Assembly (NCBI RefSeq): GCF_037153985.1
Contig: NZ_JBBAYI010000003.1
Span: 1-64,000, forward strand
Direction: 5' to 3'
Origin: Emticicia sp037153985
GTDB taxonomy: Bacteria > Bacteroidota > Bacteroidia > Cytophagales > Spirosomataceae
Length of the DNA stretch: 64,000 nucleotides
The notes beneath the pieces are model-generated. The model saw nothing but the letters and a program-made list of their open reading frames with translations, was not told where the DNA came from and ran no database searches. Each line of letters begins with the position of its first letter. Position 1 is the first letter of the stretch. Position numbers and translations under genes: made by a program. Of the stretch, positions 36,324-44,715 are shown one piece after another.

Positions 36324-37571
36324 TTATTTGACCAATTTTTTAGTAATTATTTTATTACCATCTTTAATTTTTAATAGATACACACCTTCGTTCAGGTACT
36401 GGAGGTCTAACGGAATTGTTTCAACGATAACTGCTTGTTTTTCAATAATTTGCAGGCGTTTGCCTGTTGTATTAATAAGCTCTATACTTATATTTCGGGG
36501 TTGATTGGTAAGCGGAAATGCCACATTTACGATGTCAACAACCGGATTTGGAAATACCAGTACATCAAGTGCTTGCTCTTGCACGTTTTCTGTGCCTGTA
36601 ATGGCTCCTTCCATGCCAATTATTTGCCAACCTAAATCTTTCAGACAATTTAGCAGCAATTCACCCGGATTCTGATTGACCTCCGCCGACCTTACATTAG
36701 GCGACATTAACGAGTTAGGGTTGCCTTGTGGATAAGTCGACTCGTCGAAATGCGAAATACTTGAGCCTTCACTATAAGTTGTTGGCGCATATAATTTAGG
36801 CAATGTAGAAGCAAATTTTGGGTCTTTTAAACCAAAAAACAGGGCATTGCCTGTTAAAATATCCTTCAAACTGGTAGAAGGATTACCAAAAATGGTAGCA
36901 TCGGTCAATTTAATTTTGCTCGAATTCTGCAAAAAAGTATCATAAATGTAAGCATTACCCGACTGCCCGTATTGGCCTTGTGTATTATTATTAACTAATT
37001 TCATTGATGACGAAAAGCCAAGCCCATGTGCTACTTCATGCAATATTACGGTTGTGAGGTCATATTTGCCTGACTGCGCCCGACCGTCAGTACCCAGATA
37101 CCAGTTCATATTATTGTTTACTTTCATTTCTATTTCATAATCGCCATTATTGAGGTCTTTAGCGGCAATGGCTTCTGCCAACGCTACCGGGTACCATAGA
37201 TCCGAATAAGGGGCATTACTGAAGTTTTTATAAATACGCGTAGCACCCGTAACCGATAACACCCCTGCCGACAACGAAACCCACGTAGCCTTAATGCGAA
37301 TAGTTTGTGTAGAAAACAAGTATTTTTGCCAGATTGTAATAGCTTGCTGGTAAGCAGCTTTTGCTCCTTCGGGGAAATCGATGTAAGTAACTTCAATAGC
37401 GGCCCCGTTACTCAGTCGGTTATTTGAGAGCAACGCTTTGTCGGGTAGAATCTCAGTAAAACTATCCTGTTCGGTATAATGGCAGATAACAGGTTCAGCC
37501 GGCATAGACTCCTGCGCCATAACTAACTGATAACTAAACAATAAAACAAAGATTTTTCCGAACAGGCGCAT
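36324..37571 (-). CDS. Secreted zinc metalloprotease-like protein with type A T9SS sorting domain
   Basis: 415 residues from ATG 37571 (signal MRLFGKIFVLLFSYQLVMAQ). The metzincin-like zinc motif is HEVAHGLGF (HExxHxxGF) near 175-185, in TTVILHEVAHGLGFSSS, and HFDESTYPQGNPNSLMSPN follows as the third-ligand and Met-turn region. The last ~75 residues form a type A sorting domain (VFPNPVVDIVNVAF, LNEGVYLLKIKDGNKIITKKLVK). Thus it is exported by type IX secretion and cleaved or surface-attached. Confidence 0.88.
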   Translation of the reverse strand: MRLFGKIFVLLFSYQLVMAQESMPAEPVICHYTEQDSFTEILPDKALLSNNRLSNGAAIEVTYIDFPEGAKAAYQQAITIWQKYLFSTQTIRIKATWVSLSAGVLSVTGATRIYKNFSNAPYSDLWYPVALAEAIAAKDLNNGDYEIEMKVNNNMNWYLGTDGRAQSGKYDLTTVILHEVAHGLGFSSSMKLVNNNTQGQYGQSGNAYIYDTFLQNSSKIKLTDATIFGNPSTSLKDILTGNALFFGLKDPKFASTLPKLYAPTTYSEGSSISHFDESTYPQGNPNSLMSPNVRSAEVNQNPGELLLNCLKDLGWQIIGMEGAITGTENVQEQALDVLVFPNPVVDIVNVAFPLTNQPRNISIELINTTGKRLQIIEKQAVIVETIPLDLQYLNEGVYLLKIKDGNKIITKKLVK

Positions 37572-37639
37572 ATTTAATAGTTTAACATCTCTGCAAGTAG
37601 AGACGGAAAATAGCAAAGAAAAATTGCATCAAAAATGAA

Positions 37640-38173
37640 TTATTGTGCCATTATCTTTGAAACGTAGTCCCAACATACAATGCCGACAGTAACAGCAATA
37701 TTTAACGAATGCTTGGTTCCGAACTGTGGAATCTCCAGACAATTATCAGCCAGTTGAATAGCCGTATCATTTACACCAAAAACTTCGTTCCCAAAAATAA
37801 AGGCATATTTTTGCGAAGGTTCAGGCTGGAAATCGGTCAGTTTTAAACTGTTTTCAACTTGCTCAACAGCCAGTACTATATAATTATTCTGTTTTAATTC
37901 CTGAATGAGTTCAGTAATATCAGGCCGATGTTCCCATGCAACAGACTCCGTTGAGCCAAGTGCCGTTTTTTCTATTTCACGGTGCGGCGGTGTGCCTGTA
38001 ATACCACACAGATATATTTTTTCAACCAGAAAAGCATCTGCCGTACGAAAAGCAGACCCAACATTATTCATACTTCTGATGTCGTCAAGGATTAGGCAAA
38101 AATTCATCTTTTGTGTTTCCTGAAACTCCTCTACCGAGAGCCGATTCAGTTCTTCCATTTGTAATTTCCTCAT
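37640..38173 (-). CDS. TrmH/SpoU-family RNA methyltransferase
   Basis: 177 residues from ATG 38173; the track frame extends 60 nt further, but MRKLQMEELNRLS is the better start. SPOUT motifs: LILDDIRSMNNVGSAFRTADAF (motif 1), YAFIFGNEVFGVNDTAIQLAD (motif 2), CLEIPQFGTKHSLNIAVTVGI (motif 3). It 2'-O-methylates RNA, likely tRNA or rRNA; the target nucleotide cannot be told from this sequence. It is the short form without an N-terminal substrate-binding domain. Confidence 0.92.
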   Translation of the reverse strand: MRKLQMEELNRLSVEEFQETQKMNFCLILDDIRSMNNVGSAFRTADAFLVEKIYLCGITGTPPHREIEKTALGSTESVAWEHRPDITELIQELKQNNYIVLAVEQVENSLKLTDFQPEPSQKYAFIFGNEVFGVNDTAIQLADNCLEIPQFGTKHSLNIAVTVGIVCWDYVSKIMAQ

Positions 38174-38233
38174 AAATCTAATTTTTTGGCAATTTACAAC
38201 CGAAACACCTTCATTAAAAGGACAATGTTCCAA

Positions 38234-38796
38234 AATTTAAGAGAAAACGAAGCAATAAAACGAAGTATTTCAAGACAATAATGTCAATGATTAAAGAATA
38301 AAATCATACATTCACCGATAAATACAGATTATTATGACCCTATTAGGGCATTCGTGTTACAGCTTTGGCGATAAGCCTATCAGATGTAAAATGTAGTGGG
38401 AATACTGTAAAATGGCAAAAAATTAGAAAAACAACAGTTTCATTTCTAAAGGCTAGAGAAATGAAAAAAGAAGGCTTAATTGAATTGATAAGATTAATTA
38501 TTAAGCCTCCATTAGGAACAACATAATGAATTAATAGCACCATTTAATGAAAATACGCCACATCCATTTGGCTATAATGTGGAAGTTGATATATCTTTAG
38601 AGATTGTTGATATAGAAGAAAATGCCGAAAAATTCAATCGATATTTAGAAACTGTTTGAATTAAGCTTTTAATTTATTTATGAATAATCTTATGAATGAT
38701 ATTTTGCTAAAACTCTCGCTATTGTCTGTTAATCTTTCAAAATTTTCACTCAAACTTATATTTCAGGCTTAACCAGATATTTTAAATAGTACTATC
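38234..38796. other. Intergenic region with gene remnant
   Basis: 563 bp between the divergent TrmH and deacetylase genes. Besides the decayed gene, I see nothing clear. No repeat, tRNA or attachment site was recognised. Confidence 0.4.
38347..38659 (+). pseudogene. Decayed small gene with a frameshift
   Basis: No intact ORF is here, but two reading frames carry protein-like sequence that would join with one frameshift near 38511-38524. The first reads TVKWQKIRKTTVSFLKAREM ... LIELIRLIIKPPLG and stops at 38526. The second reads ELIAPFNENTPHPFGYNVEV ... NAEKFNRYLETV and stops at 38659. No start codon or family is recognised. It could be a remnant or a sequencing artefact. Confidence 0.4.
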
Positions 38797-39645
38797 ATGA
38801 AAATTCTATTTGTTTTATTATCAATCATAACGCCCTTATTGGTAGTGGCACAAAATAAAACCGATGCACATAAGGCTTTTGTCAATAAAGTTCAAACCTA
38901 TTATACACCCGAGTACCTTAATTTTCGAAATAAAATAATAAATGAATTCCCAAATGCTAAACCCGGAAGATTTGGTGTAATTATTAATGATGTTTTTGAG
39001 GATGTTGCAGATAATAACAAGGTTATTGCCTTCACATTTGATGCTTGTATTGGCAAGAAAAATGATTACAACGCTCCTTTGATTAATTTTCTGATACAAC
39101 AACGCATACCAGCAACCTTATTTGTAAGTGGCTTATGGATAGATGATAATATGGAAGTTTTCAGGAAATTATCTCAGGATACCCTATTTGAAATCGGGAA
39201 CCATGGTTTATTGCATCGGCTTTGTTCAATTGACGGTGAAACCAAGTATGGGGTTGCTGCTACACAAAACATATCTGAGGTGATTGACGAGATGGAATTA
39301 AACGCTCGGAAAATTGCCGCATTAACAGGCAAAAGACCACAGTTTTTTCGCTCTGCAACAGCATATACAGATGAAACTTGCGCAAAAATTGCCAATCAGT
39401 TAGGAATGAAAGTTATCAATTTTGATATTCTTAGCGGAGATGCAATTCCATTTACACCCCCAGAAGTTATTAAAGATAATATTGTCAATAATGCAAAGCC
39501 AGGGGCTATTGTAATTATGCATTTTAATCATCCACAATGGTTCGAGCTGGAAGCCTTGAAAATGGCTATTCCTGAGCTAAAAGCCAAAGGTTATAGATTT
39601 GTTAAATTAACCCATGAGAAGCTAGTATCACAGCATACCAAATAG
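38797..39645 (+). CDS. Secreted polysaccharide deacetylase (NodB homology)
   Basis: 282 residues. Signal peptide MKILFVLLSIITPLLVVAQ. The NodB fold carries the catalytic and zinc residues: Asp in IAFTFDACIGK, the HxxxxH-type pair in EIGNHGLLHRLCS, RSATAYTDETCA as the Arg motif, and MHFNHPQW near the end with the catalytic-side His. It removes N-acetyl groups from glycan such as peptidoglycan or chitin oligomers; the substrate is uncertain. No linked genes. Confidence 0.85.
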   Translation: MKILFVLLSIITPLLVVAQNKTDAHKAFVNKVQTYYTPEYLNFRNKIINEFPNAKPGRFGVIINDVFEDVADNNKVIAFTFDACIGKKNDYNAPLINFLIQQRIPATLFVSGLWIDDNMEVFRKLSQDTLFEIGNHGLLHRLCSIDGETKYGVAATQNISEVIDEMELNARKIAALTGKRPQFFRSATAYTDETCAKIANQLGMKVINFDILSGDAIPFTPPEVIKDNIVNNAKPGAIVIMHFNHPQWFELEALKMAIPELKAKGYRFVKLTHEKLVSQHTK

Positions 39646-39961
39646 TCCTTATCATAAATAACATATTGTTATTCATCTACTTAGGTCAGAAAAACAGGAC
39701 TCGAGAGTACTTATCCGTTCTTTAAATACTCAATGTACAATAATAGAAGTTTATTTTAAGTCAGGGCAAAAAACAAGAAAACTGCCCAAACTGTAATGTT
39801 TTGTCGTAATTCACCCCTAATGTTGACGTTTTTATATAGGTCGAATCTTAAAATATTTCCCAACTTTGTAATACAATTATCAATCAAGCCAACTTGGGTA
39901 AGTTTATGAAAATTTATTCAATGACAGTAATCTTATTAAATAACTCTTAATTGCACTCATT
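39646..39961. other. Intergenic region, nothing recognised
   Basis: 316 bp, AT-rich, between two co-directional genes. No convincing promoter, hairpin or ORF. Confidence 0.4.
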
Positions 39962-40777
39962 ATGCAAACAGGTTCTTCATTAAATGCACAACAAGTAAGC
40001 CCTACCAGCAGCGGCTATGCACCGGCTAATGGTATTGAAGTTTATTACGAAATTTACGGCGAAGGCAAGCCTATCGTTTTACTACATGGTGCTTACTATA
40101 CCATTGAAATGAATTGGGGAAATTTAATTCCTGAATTAGCAAAAACAAGAAAAGTTATTGCTTTAGAGTTACAAGGACATGGACATACGCCCTTTTCGGA
40201 TAGAAAATTATCACGAGCTACTTTAGCCAGTGATGTAGAGAAAGTAATGGATTACCTGAAAATTGATAGTGCTGATATAGCCGGATATAGTTTTGGTGGT
40301 CAGGTAGCCTACCAATTTGCAATACAAAGTCCTGAGCGATTACAAAAACTAGTAATTATTTCTTCAGTTTATAAAAGTGAGGGTTGGGTAAGCGAAGTAA
40401 CCGATATTTTTAAAATAATGAAGCCTGAGTTTTTTGCTAATTCGCCTTTACAAGCCGCCTATGATGCCGTAGCACCAGACAAAACCAAATGGACAAAGTT
40501 TGTGGAACAAATGATTGCATCGGCTGGCGAGCCATTTAATTTGGGTGACGACAATATAGCACAAATCACTGCACCTGTATTAATCATCTCAGGCGACAAT
40601 GATGGAATGGATAAAATCGAATTAGCAAAAACATATAAGCTATTGGGTGGAGGTGTGTCTGCCGGATTACAACCCATGCCAAAATCACAACTGGCCATTA
40701 TTCCCAATCAAAGCCATGTTGGTCTGATGACGCAGACAAAAACGATTCTCGGTTATTTAGATAGTTTTTTACAATAA
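39962..40777 (+). CDS. Alpha/beta hydrolase
   Basis: 271 residues. GIEVYYEIYGEGKPIVLLHGAY carries the oxyanion-loop HG, the nucleophile elbow is AGYSFGGQVAYQ (GxSxGG), the Asp is in LIISGDNDGMD and the His in IPNQSHVGLM. There is no clear signal peptide in the chosen frame (MQTGSSLNAQQVSPTSSGYAPANG). A general hydrolase of unknown substrate; such proteins are often called haloperoxidase or esterase. Confidence 0.9.
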   Translation: MQTGSSLNAQQVSPTSSGYAPANGIEVYYEIYGEGKPIVLLHGAYYTIEMNWGNLIPELAKTRKVIALELQGHGHTPFSDRKLSRATLASDVEKVMDYLKIDSADIAGYSFGGQVAYQFAIQSPERLQKLVIISSVYKSEGWVSEVTDIFKIMKPEFFANSPLQAAYDAVAPDKTKWTKFVEQMIASAGEPFNLGDDNIAQITAPVLIISGDNDGMDKIELAKTYKLLGGGVSAGLQPMPKSQLAIIPNQSHVGLMTQTKTILGYLDSFLQ

Positions 40778-41055
40778 TTTAAACAATAAAGCATCTGCCT
40801 TTCCCTCATAACCACCTTTGAACATGAATGGATGATGGCAGAATAGAAGCGTTACATAGCCAGTAAGGCCAGCTCTGCACCATCTATTAAGTCCACCACT
40901 GCCAATTTTAACATTATTATACACCAAAGAAAATATCCCGCTCGCCATTGGGTGCATTTTTATCTTTAAAGTTATAAATAAAAAATATAGATAGGCTTTT
41001 CATGTATTTAAGGGATATGAATGGAAACATTGGTAAACTATGGGTAGTATTGCCT

Positions 41056-41063
41056 TACTTTTG
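41056..41063 (+). promoter_or_regulatory. Putative -7 element (TACTTTTG) upstream of LysE
   Basis: Perfect TAnnTTTG. If this is the LysE promoter, the palindrome at 41081-41098 lies downstream of its start site and would act as a repressor site instead. Confidence 0.35.
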
Positions 41064-41080
41064 TAAAGAATCCACGAGTG

Positions 41081-41098
41081 ATGTCAGGCTGGCGACAT
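41081..41098. promoter_or_regulatory. Palindromic operator candidate, site 1 (upstream of LysE)
   Basis: ATGTC-AGGCTGGC-GACAT, a perfect 5-bp inverted repeat spaced by 8 nt. It shares GTC-N8-GACAT with the sites at 41771 and 44529. It lies 50 bp before the LysE start and about 37 bp before a weak -7-like element at 41120-41127. Confidence 0.5.
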
Positions 41099-41147
41099 TT
41101 TTTTTCAAATAAATACCTCTACTTTACACAACTAACATATATCCTAC

Positions 41148-41768
41148 ATGGAATTACTGATTTTCTTTCTGACAGCCCTCATAAGTTTTTTTGGTTCAAT
41201 ACAGCCCGGAGCCGTCAATTTAGCAGTTATACAAACTACGCTATACCGAAACCTTCCTGCAGGGCTTCTGGTGGCTGTTGGGGGGTGTCTTCCCGAAATT
41301 GTTTATGCAACATTAGCCCTTGAAGGTTTATTGTTTGTTCAAAATAATGAAGTATTTTTTCGTATCATTGATATACTGGTAGTACCTGTTTTCATAGGCA
41401 TCGGCATTAGCTATTTTTATCAGAAAAAAACAGGCATAGTTCAAAAAAAACTAGGCAGAAATACGTTAAAAGCCAGCTTTCTGAAAGGCTTGTCTTTAGG
41501 AATAATAAACCCTCAGCTTCTACCTTTCTGGTTTTTTAGTTCACTTTATGTAAACAAGTACTTCGCATTGAATCATTTTGCTGCGAAGTCGGCTTTTGCT
41601 TTAGGAGCCATGACCGGAGCATTTGGTATTCTTTATTTATTTGCTATTTTGGTAAACCGCAAACAACAACAAGTTCAGCAATTATTTGAGGGCTATTCAA
41701 TTAACAGGCTTATTGGATGTTTTTTTATATTTCTGGCTGTTTTACAGGTTTTCAAGATTTATTGGTAA
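41148..41768 (+). CDS. LysE-family amino-acid exporter-like membrane protein
   Basis: 206 residues with about six membrane helices. The family signatures are FFGSIQPGAVNLAVIQTTLYRN near the start and SLGIINPQLLPFWFFSSLYV in the second half. Family members export amino acids or related small compounds; the substrate is not indicated. Preceded by a GTC-N8-GACAT palindrome. Confidence 0.88.
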   Translation: MELLIFFLTALISFFGSIQPGAVNLAVIQTTLYRNLPAGLLVAVGGCLPEIVYATLALEGLLFVQNNEVFFRIIDILVVPVFIGIGISYFYQKKTGIVQKKLGRNTLKASFLKGLSLGIINPQLLPFWFFSSLYVNKYFALNHFAAKSAFALGAMTGAFGILYLFAILVNRKQQQVQQLFEGYSINRLIGCFFIFLAVLQVFKIYW

Positions 41769-41770
41769 AT

Positions 41771-41788
41771 CTGTCATGTACCCGACAT
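41771..41788. promoter_or_regulatory. Palindromic operator candidate, site 2 (upstream of YHS operon)
   Basis: CTGTC-ATGTACCC-GACAT. Its centre is 36.5 bp upstream of the last G of the -7 element at 41809-41816. That would be about -42 from transcription start, where a class II Crp/Fnr activator binds. Confidence 0.55.
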
Positions 41789-41808
41789 TTCGTTCGTCAG
41801 CTACTGCC

Positions 41809-41816
41809 TAACTTTG
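41809..41816 (+). promoter_or_regulatory. Putative -7 element (TAACTTTG) of the YHS-Crp operon
   Basis: Perfect TAnnTTTG, 24 bp before ATG 41841, with no -33 TTG but with the operator candidate 20 bp upstream. Confidence 0.45.
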
Positions 41817-41840
41817 TTTTATTAAATTTATAATAATCTA

Positions 41841-42287
41841 ATGAACAAGTTATTCATTCTCTTACTCTTTGTATCACTACAAGGTATAGGCCAAGAAACG
41901 GCTATCAGACAAAAACATTTCCTACTCGAAAAAGGCGTGGCTATTTCAGGCTATGACCCTGTGAGTTATTTCAGCAATAAGCCTCAGAAAGGAAAAATAA
42001 GCTATACTTACAATGGAATCATTTACAAGTTTGCCAATGAAACAAACCTTTCAGCTTTTATGAAATCTCCGGCAAAGTATGAACCTGCCTATGGCGGCTG
42101 GTGTGCCTATGCTATGGGAGCCAAAGGAGAAAAAGTGGAAGTTGACCCCGAAAATTACAAAATACTTAATGGGAAAGTGTATTTATTCTATAAAAGTTTT
42201 TTCAATAATACGCTTAATACATGGAATGAAGATGAAGCAAAATTGAAAAAACAAGCCGATGCTAACTGGATTAAAATTTATCAATAA
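41841..42287 (+). CDS. Secreted YHS-domain protein
   Basis: 148 residues. Signal peptide MNKLFILLLFVSLQGIGQE. The YHS-like domain spans about 30-110: ISGYDPVSYFSNKPQKGKIS, YNGIIYKFANETNLSAFMKS and PAYGGWCAYAMGAKG with one Cys in the position often used for metal binding. The domain is associated with metals and redox in the family, but function is not known. First gene of an operon with DoxX, ATP-grasp and Crp/Fnr genes. Confidence 0.85.
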   Translation: MNKLFILLLFVSLQGIGQETAIRQKHFLLEKGVAISGYDPVSYFSNKPQKGKISYTYNGIIYKFANETNLSAFMKSPAKYEPAYGGWCAYAMGAKGEKVEVDPENYKILNGKVYLFYKSFFNNTLNTWNEDEAKLKKQADANWIKIYQ

Positions 42288-42306
42288 TTACAAAATCATT
42301 ATAGCA

Positions 42307-42696
42307 ATGCAAAATATATTTGTCTGGGTGGCACGGCTAGTAGCCGCTCTTGTTATGTTACAAACGCTTTATTTTAAATTTACAGCGCAACCAGAAAGTG
42401 TCTATATTTTTTCGACAGTGGGCATAGAACCATGGGGACGAATAATGACCGGAATAGCCGAACTGATTGCTTCGTTTTTATTATTATATCCACGAACATC
42501 ATGGTTAGGGGCAGTTTTAGGGCTTGGTATTATGGGCGGAGCCATGTTAACACATATTTTTTTACTGGGCATTGAAGTAATGCACGATGGTGGCCAACTG
42601 TTTTTTATGGCAGTTGTTACAGCAATTTGTTGTTTATTTGTAATATATCATGAAAAAACGACGATTTCACGTTTAATTAAACGATTCACCACCTAA
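42307..42696 (+). CDS. DoxX-like membrane protein
   Basis: 129 residues from ATG 42307, 19 bp after the YHS stop. Four membrane helices; motif VARLVAALVMLQTLYFKFTA with the basic residue of DoxX proteins, and GIEPWGRIMTGIAELIASFL. Role unknown; the family is linked with thiol and redox stress. The ATP-grasp gene starts 3 bp after its stop. Confidence 0.8.
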   Translation: MQNIFVWVARLVAALVMLQTLYFKFTAQPESVYIFSTVGIEPWGRIMTGIAELIASFLLLYPRTSWLGAVLGLGIMGGAMLTHIFLLGIEVMHDGGQLFFMAVVTAICCLFVIYHEKTTISRLIKRFTT

Positions 42697-42699
42697 AAT

Positions 42700-43716
42700 A
42701 TGAGACTCCCACTCTTTTTGATTAAAATTTTTAACTATGAATACTGGTCTTGGTGGGTATTTTATTTACCTATGGTTCCTTACTGGCTTCTACAAACCAT
42801 ACGTGCTAAGTCGCTAACTTATTTTACAGCCGTTAACCCGGGTATTGAAGGAGGTGGTTTTTATGGTGAGCATAAAAGCGAAATTCTGAAAAACATAGCA
42901 CCCGAGTACCTGCCTGTAACCTTGTTTGTGCCTGAGAATGTATCATTCGAAAAAGTTCTAAGCCAGCTAACTGATAAAAACCTGAAGTTTCCGGTAATTG
43001 CCAAGCCTAATGTAGGCGAAAGAGGTACTTCAGTAGTCAAAATCATGTCTGAAACAGCGTTGAAAGAATACCATGAAGATATGAAAGCCGATTACCTGAT
43101 TCAGGAGTTTATCGACTATCCTATTGAATTGGGTGTGTTGTTCAGCCGTTTACCAAGTGAAAAAAAAGGAAGGGTTTCATCGGTTACAATTAAGGAATTT
43201 CTGACAGTAACAGGCGATGGGCAGTTGAGCATTGAAGAACTGATACAGAACAATACCAGAGCCAGATTTCAGTTGAATACTTTACAAAAACGCATGGGCA
43301 AAAGCATTAAAGAAGTGCTTCCTGCCAACGAAAAAAGGCTATTAGAACCCATAGGTAACCATTGCCGCGGCACTAAATTCGTGAATGCGAACCACTTGAT
43401 TAATACACGGCTTCATGAGGTCTTTAGCCAAATAGCCGAAGGTTTTGAAGGCTTTTACTATGGCCGGTTTGATATGAAAGTAGCTAGTATTGAAGACTTA
43501 TATGCGGGCCGGAACATCAGAATTATGGAATTAAACGGCGTTAGCTCTGATCCGGGGCATATTTATGACCCAACTTACTACCTCTGGCAAGCATATAAGG
43601 ACCTAAGCTGGCATTGGAAAAGGGTGGCAGAAATAAGTATCGAAAACCAGAAACGTGGAGTAACACCTGTACCAATAAAAGAATTGTTGCAGGTAATACG
43701 AAAGCATTTTGGCTGA
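42700..43716 (+). CDS. ATP-grasp family protein
   Basis: 338 residues. An N-terminal amphipathic region with several Trp/Tyr (NYEYWSWWVFYLPMVPYWLL) precedes an ATP-grasp fold: FPVIAKPNVGERGTSVVKI (the phosphate-binding loop), YLIQEFIDYPIELGVLFS, FEGFYYGRFDMKVA and RIMELNGVSSDPGHIYDPTYY (metal-binding acidic residue and Asn). It resembles D-Ala-D-Ala ligase/CarB-like enzymes and probably makes an amide or ester bond. Substrate unknown. Confidence 0.8.
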   Translation: MRLPLFLIKIFNYEYWSWWVFYLPMVPYWLLQTIRAKSLTYFTAVNPGIEGGGFYGEHKSEILKNIAPEYLPVTLFVPENVSFEKVLSQLTDKNLKFPVIAKPNVGERGTSVVKIMSETALKEYHEDMKADYLIQEFIDYPIELGVLFSRLPSEKKGRVSSVTIKEFLTVTGDGQLSIEELIQNNTRARFQLNTLQKRMGKSIKEVLPANEKRLLEPIGNHCRGTKFVNANHLINTRLHEVFSQIAEGFEGFYYGRFDMKVASIEDLYAGRNIRIMELNGVSSDPGHIYDPTYYLWQAYKDLSWHWKRVAEISIENQKRGVTPVPIKELLQVIRKHFG

Positions 43717-43768
43717 TATTTCATTTTCAGGGCAATTATTGATATATTCGGCTACTATTTTCATTCTT

Positions 43769-44446
43769 ATGAATCTTGAAACCAAATACTGGCATTTGCA
43801 TAATCATAAATTATTTAATGTACTTAACTCGGCTGAGTTGAAAGAAATATGCCTGATTACGAATTTTAAAACTGCCAAAAAAGGAGAAATTATTTATTTC
43901 TCTCACGATGAATCGAACAGGGTTTATACCCTGAAAAGAGGAACCATAAAAATTGTAGAGATTGATGAGAAAGGCAACGAAGTGGTTAAGGATATTCTGC
44001 AAACAGGTGACCTGTTCGGTCAGTTTACTTTAACAAACCAAGCACTTGATGAATATGCCGTTGCGGTATCGGATTATGTTACCTGCTGTAGTTTCAAGTT
44101 GGACGATTTTGAAAGAGTTATTGAGCGGAATCCGGCTTTAGCTCTCCAATATACCAAATGGATTGGTTTTAGACTAAAACGCATGGAAAACCGCTATGCT
44201 AATCTTGTTTTTAAAGATGTACGCGCACGGTTAAATGGTTTTCTGGCAGATTGGGCCAGCAAAGAAGGCACAAATCATGCACATGAAATTATTTTGAAGA
44301 ACTACCTTACCCATCAGGATATAGCCAGTTTAATTTGTAGCACCCGCCAAACCGTTACTCAGTTATTTAACGAGTTAAAGGAAAAAAATATTCTTGACTA
44401 TTCCCGAACAGAAATCATCATTAAGAATCTTGCTGCATTAAATTGA
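43769..44446 (+). CDS. Crp/Fnr-family transcriptional regulator
   Basis: 225 residues from ATG 43769; the frame reaches back to 43709 inside the ATP-grasp gene, which I reject. A cyclic-nucleotide-binding beta-barrel fills 20-115 (KKGEIIYFSHDESNRVYTLK; GDLFGQFTL), a long dimer helix follows, and the HTH is YLTHQDIASLICSTRQTVTQ at about 180-200. The cAMP-phosphate-binding Arg pattern (R.A..LL) is not clear, so another ligand or a redox signal is possible. It may control sites at 41081, 41771 and 44529. Confidence 0.92.
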   Translation: MNLETKYWHLHNHKLFNVLNSAELKEICLITNFKTAKKGEIIYFSHDESNRVYTLKRGTIKIVEIDEKGNEVVKDILQTGDLFGQFTLTNQALDEYAVAVSDYVTCCSFKLDDFERVIERNPALALQYTKWIGFRLKRMENRYANLVFKDVRARLNGFLADWASKEGTNHAHEIILKNYLTHQDIASLICSTRQTVTQLFNELKEKNILDYSRTEIIIKNLAALN

Positions 44447-44528
44447 GAATCCCTCTGTTTCTTACAATTGCGTATTTCAAGAACACTAAAGAATATCTTT
44501 CATAATCAGCCAAAATATCTTGCTGAAA

Positions 44529-44546
44529 TGGTCAGCCTGCCGACAT
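44529..44546. promoter_or_regulatory. Palindromic operator candidate, site 3 (upstream of DinB gene)
   Basis: TGGTC-AGCCTGCC-GACAT. Its centre is 36.5 bp upstream of the last G of the -7 element at 44567-44574, the same distance as at site 2. Confidence 0.55.
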
Positions 44547-44566
44547 CCCGTATGGCTTTACATTAT

Positions 44567-44574
44567 TAGTTTTG
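44567..44574 (+). promoter_or_regulatory. Putative -7 element (TAGTTTTG) of the DinB-NRDE unit
   Basis: Perfect TAnnTTTG; the ATG of the next gene is 142 bp away. No -33 TTG, but the operator candidate is 20 bp upstream. Confidence 0.42.
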
Positions 44575-44715
44575 TCTCAACAAATTCATTACTTGTCTTG
44601 CATAGTCAGACAAAACACTATTAAATGCTATATTAGTTTATATCAGACAATAAAGATGGTTATAAAAGAATAATTTTTAACCAAAAACATAAATGATTGT
44701 ATAACACTAACAGTT

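Larger units (their letters stand above)
40778..41147. other. Intergenic region with regulatory elements for LysE
   Basis: 370 bp. Contains a -7 element TACTTTTG (41056-41063), the palindrome ATGTC-N8-GACAT (41081-41098) and a second, weaker -7-like TACTTTAC at 41120-41127. The rest shows nothing clear. Confidence 0.5.

Noticed and set aside
36727..36735. Perfect DnaA-box sequence TGTGGATAA
   Set aside because: A single copy inside the metalloprotease gene, far from dnaA; no cluster, so it is no evidence of an origin.
40769..40957. 62-aa minus-strand ORF (starts MHPMASGIFSLVY)
   Set aside because: No promoter, no recognisable family, and it overlaps the end of the hydrolase gene; probably chance.
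44447..44715. tRNA or small RNA gene in this gap
   Set aside because: No cloverleaf or CCA-end was seen; the conserved part is the operator and -7 element.
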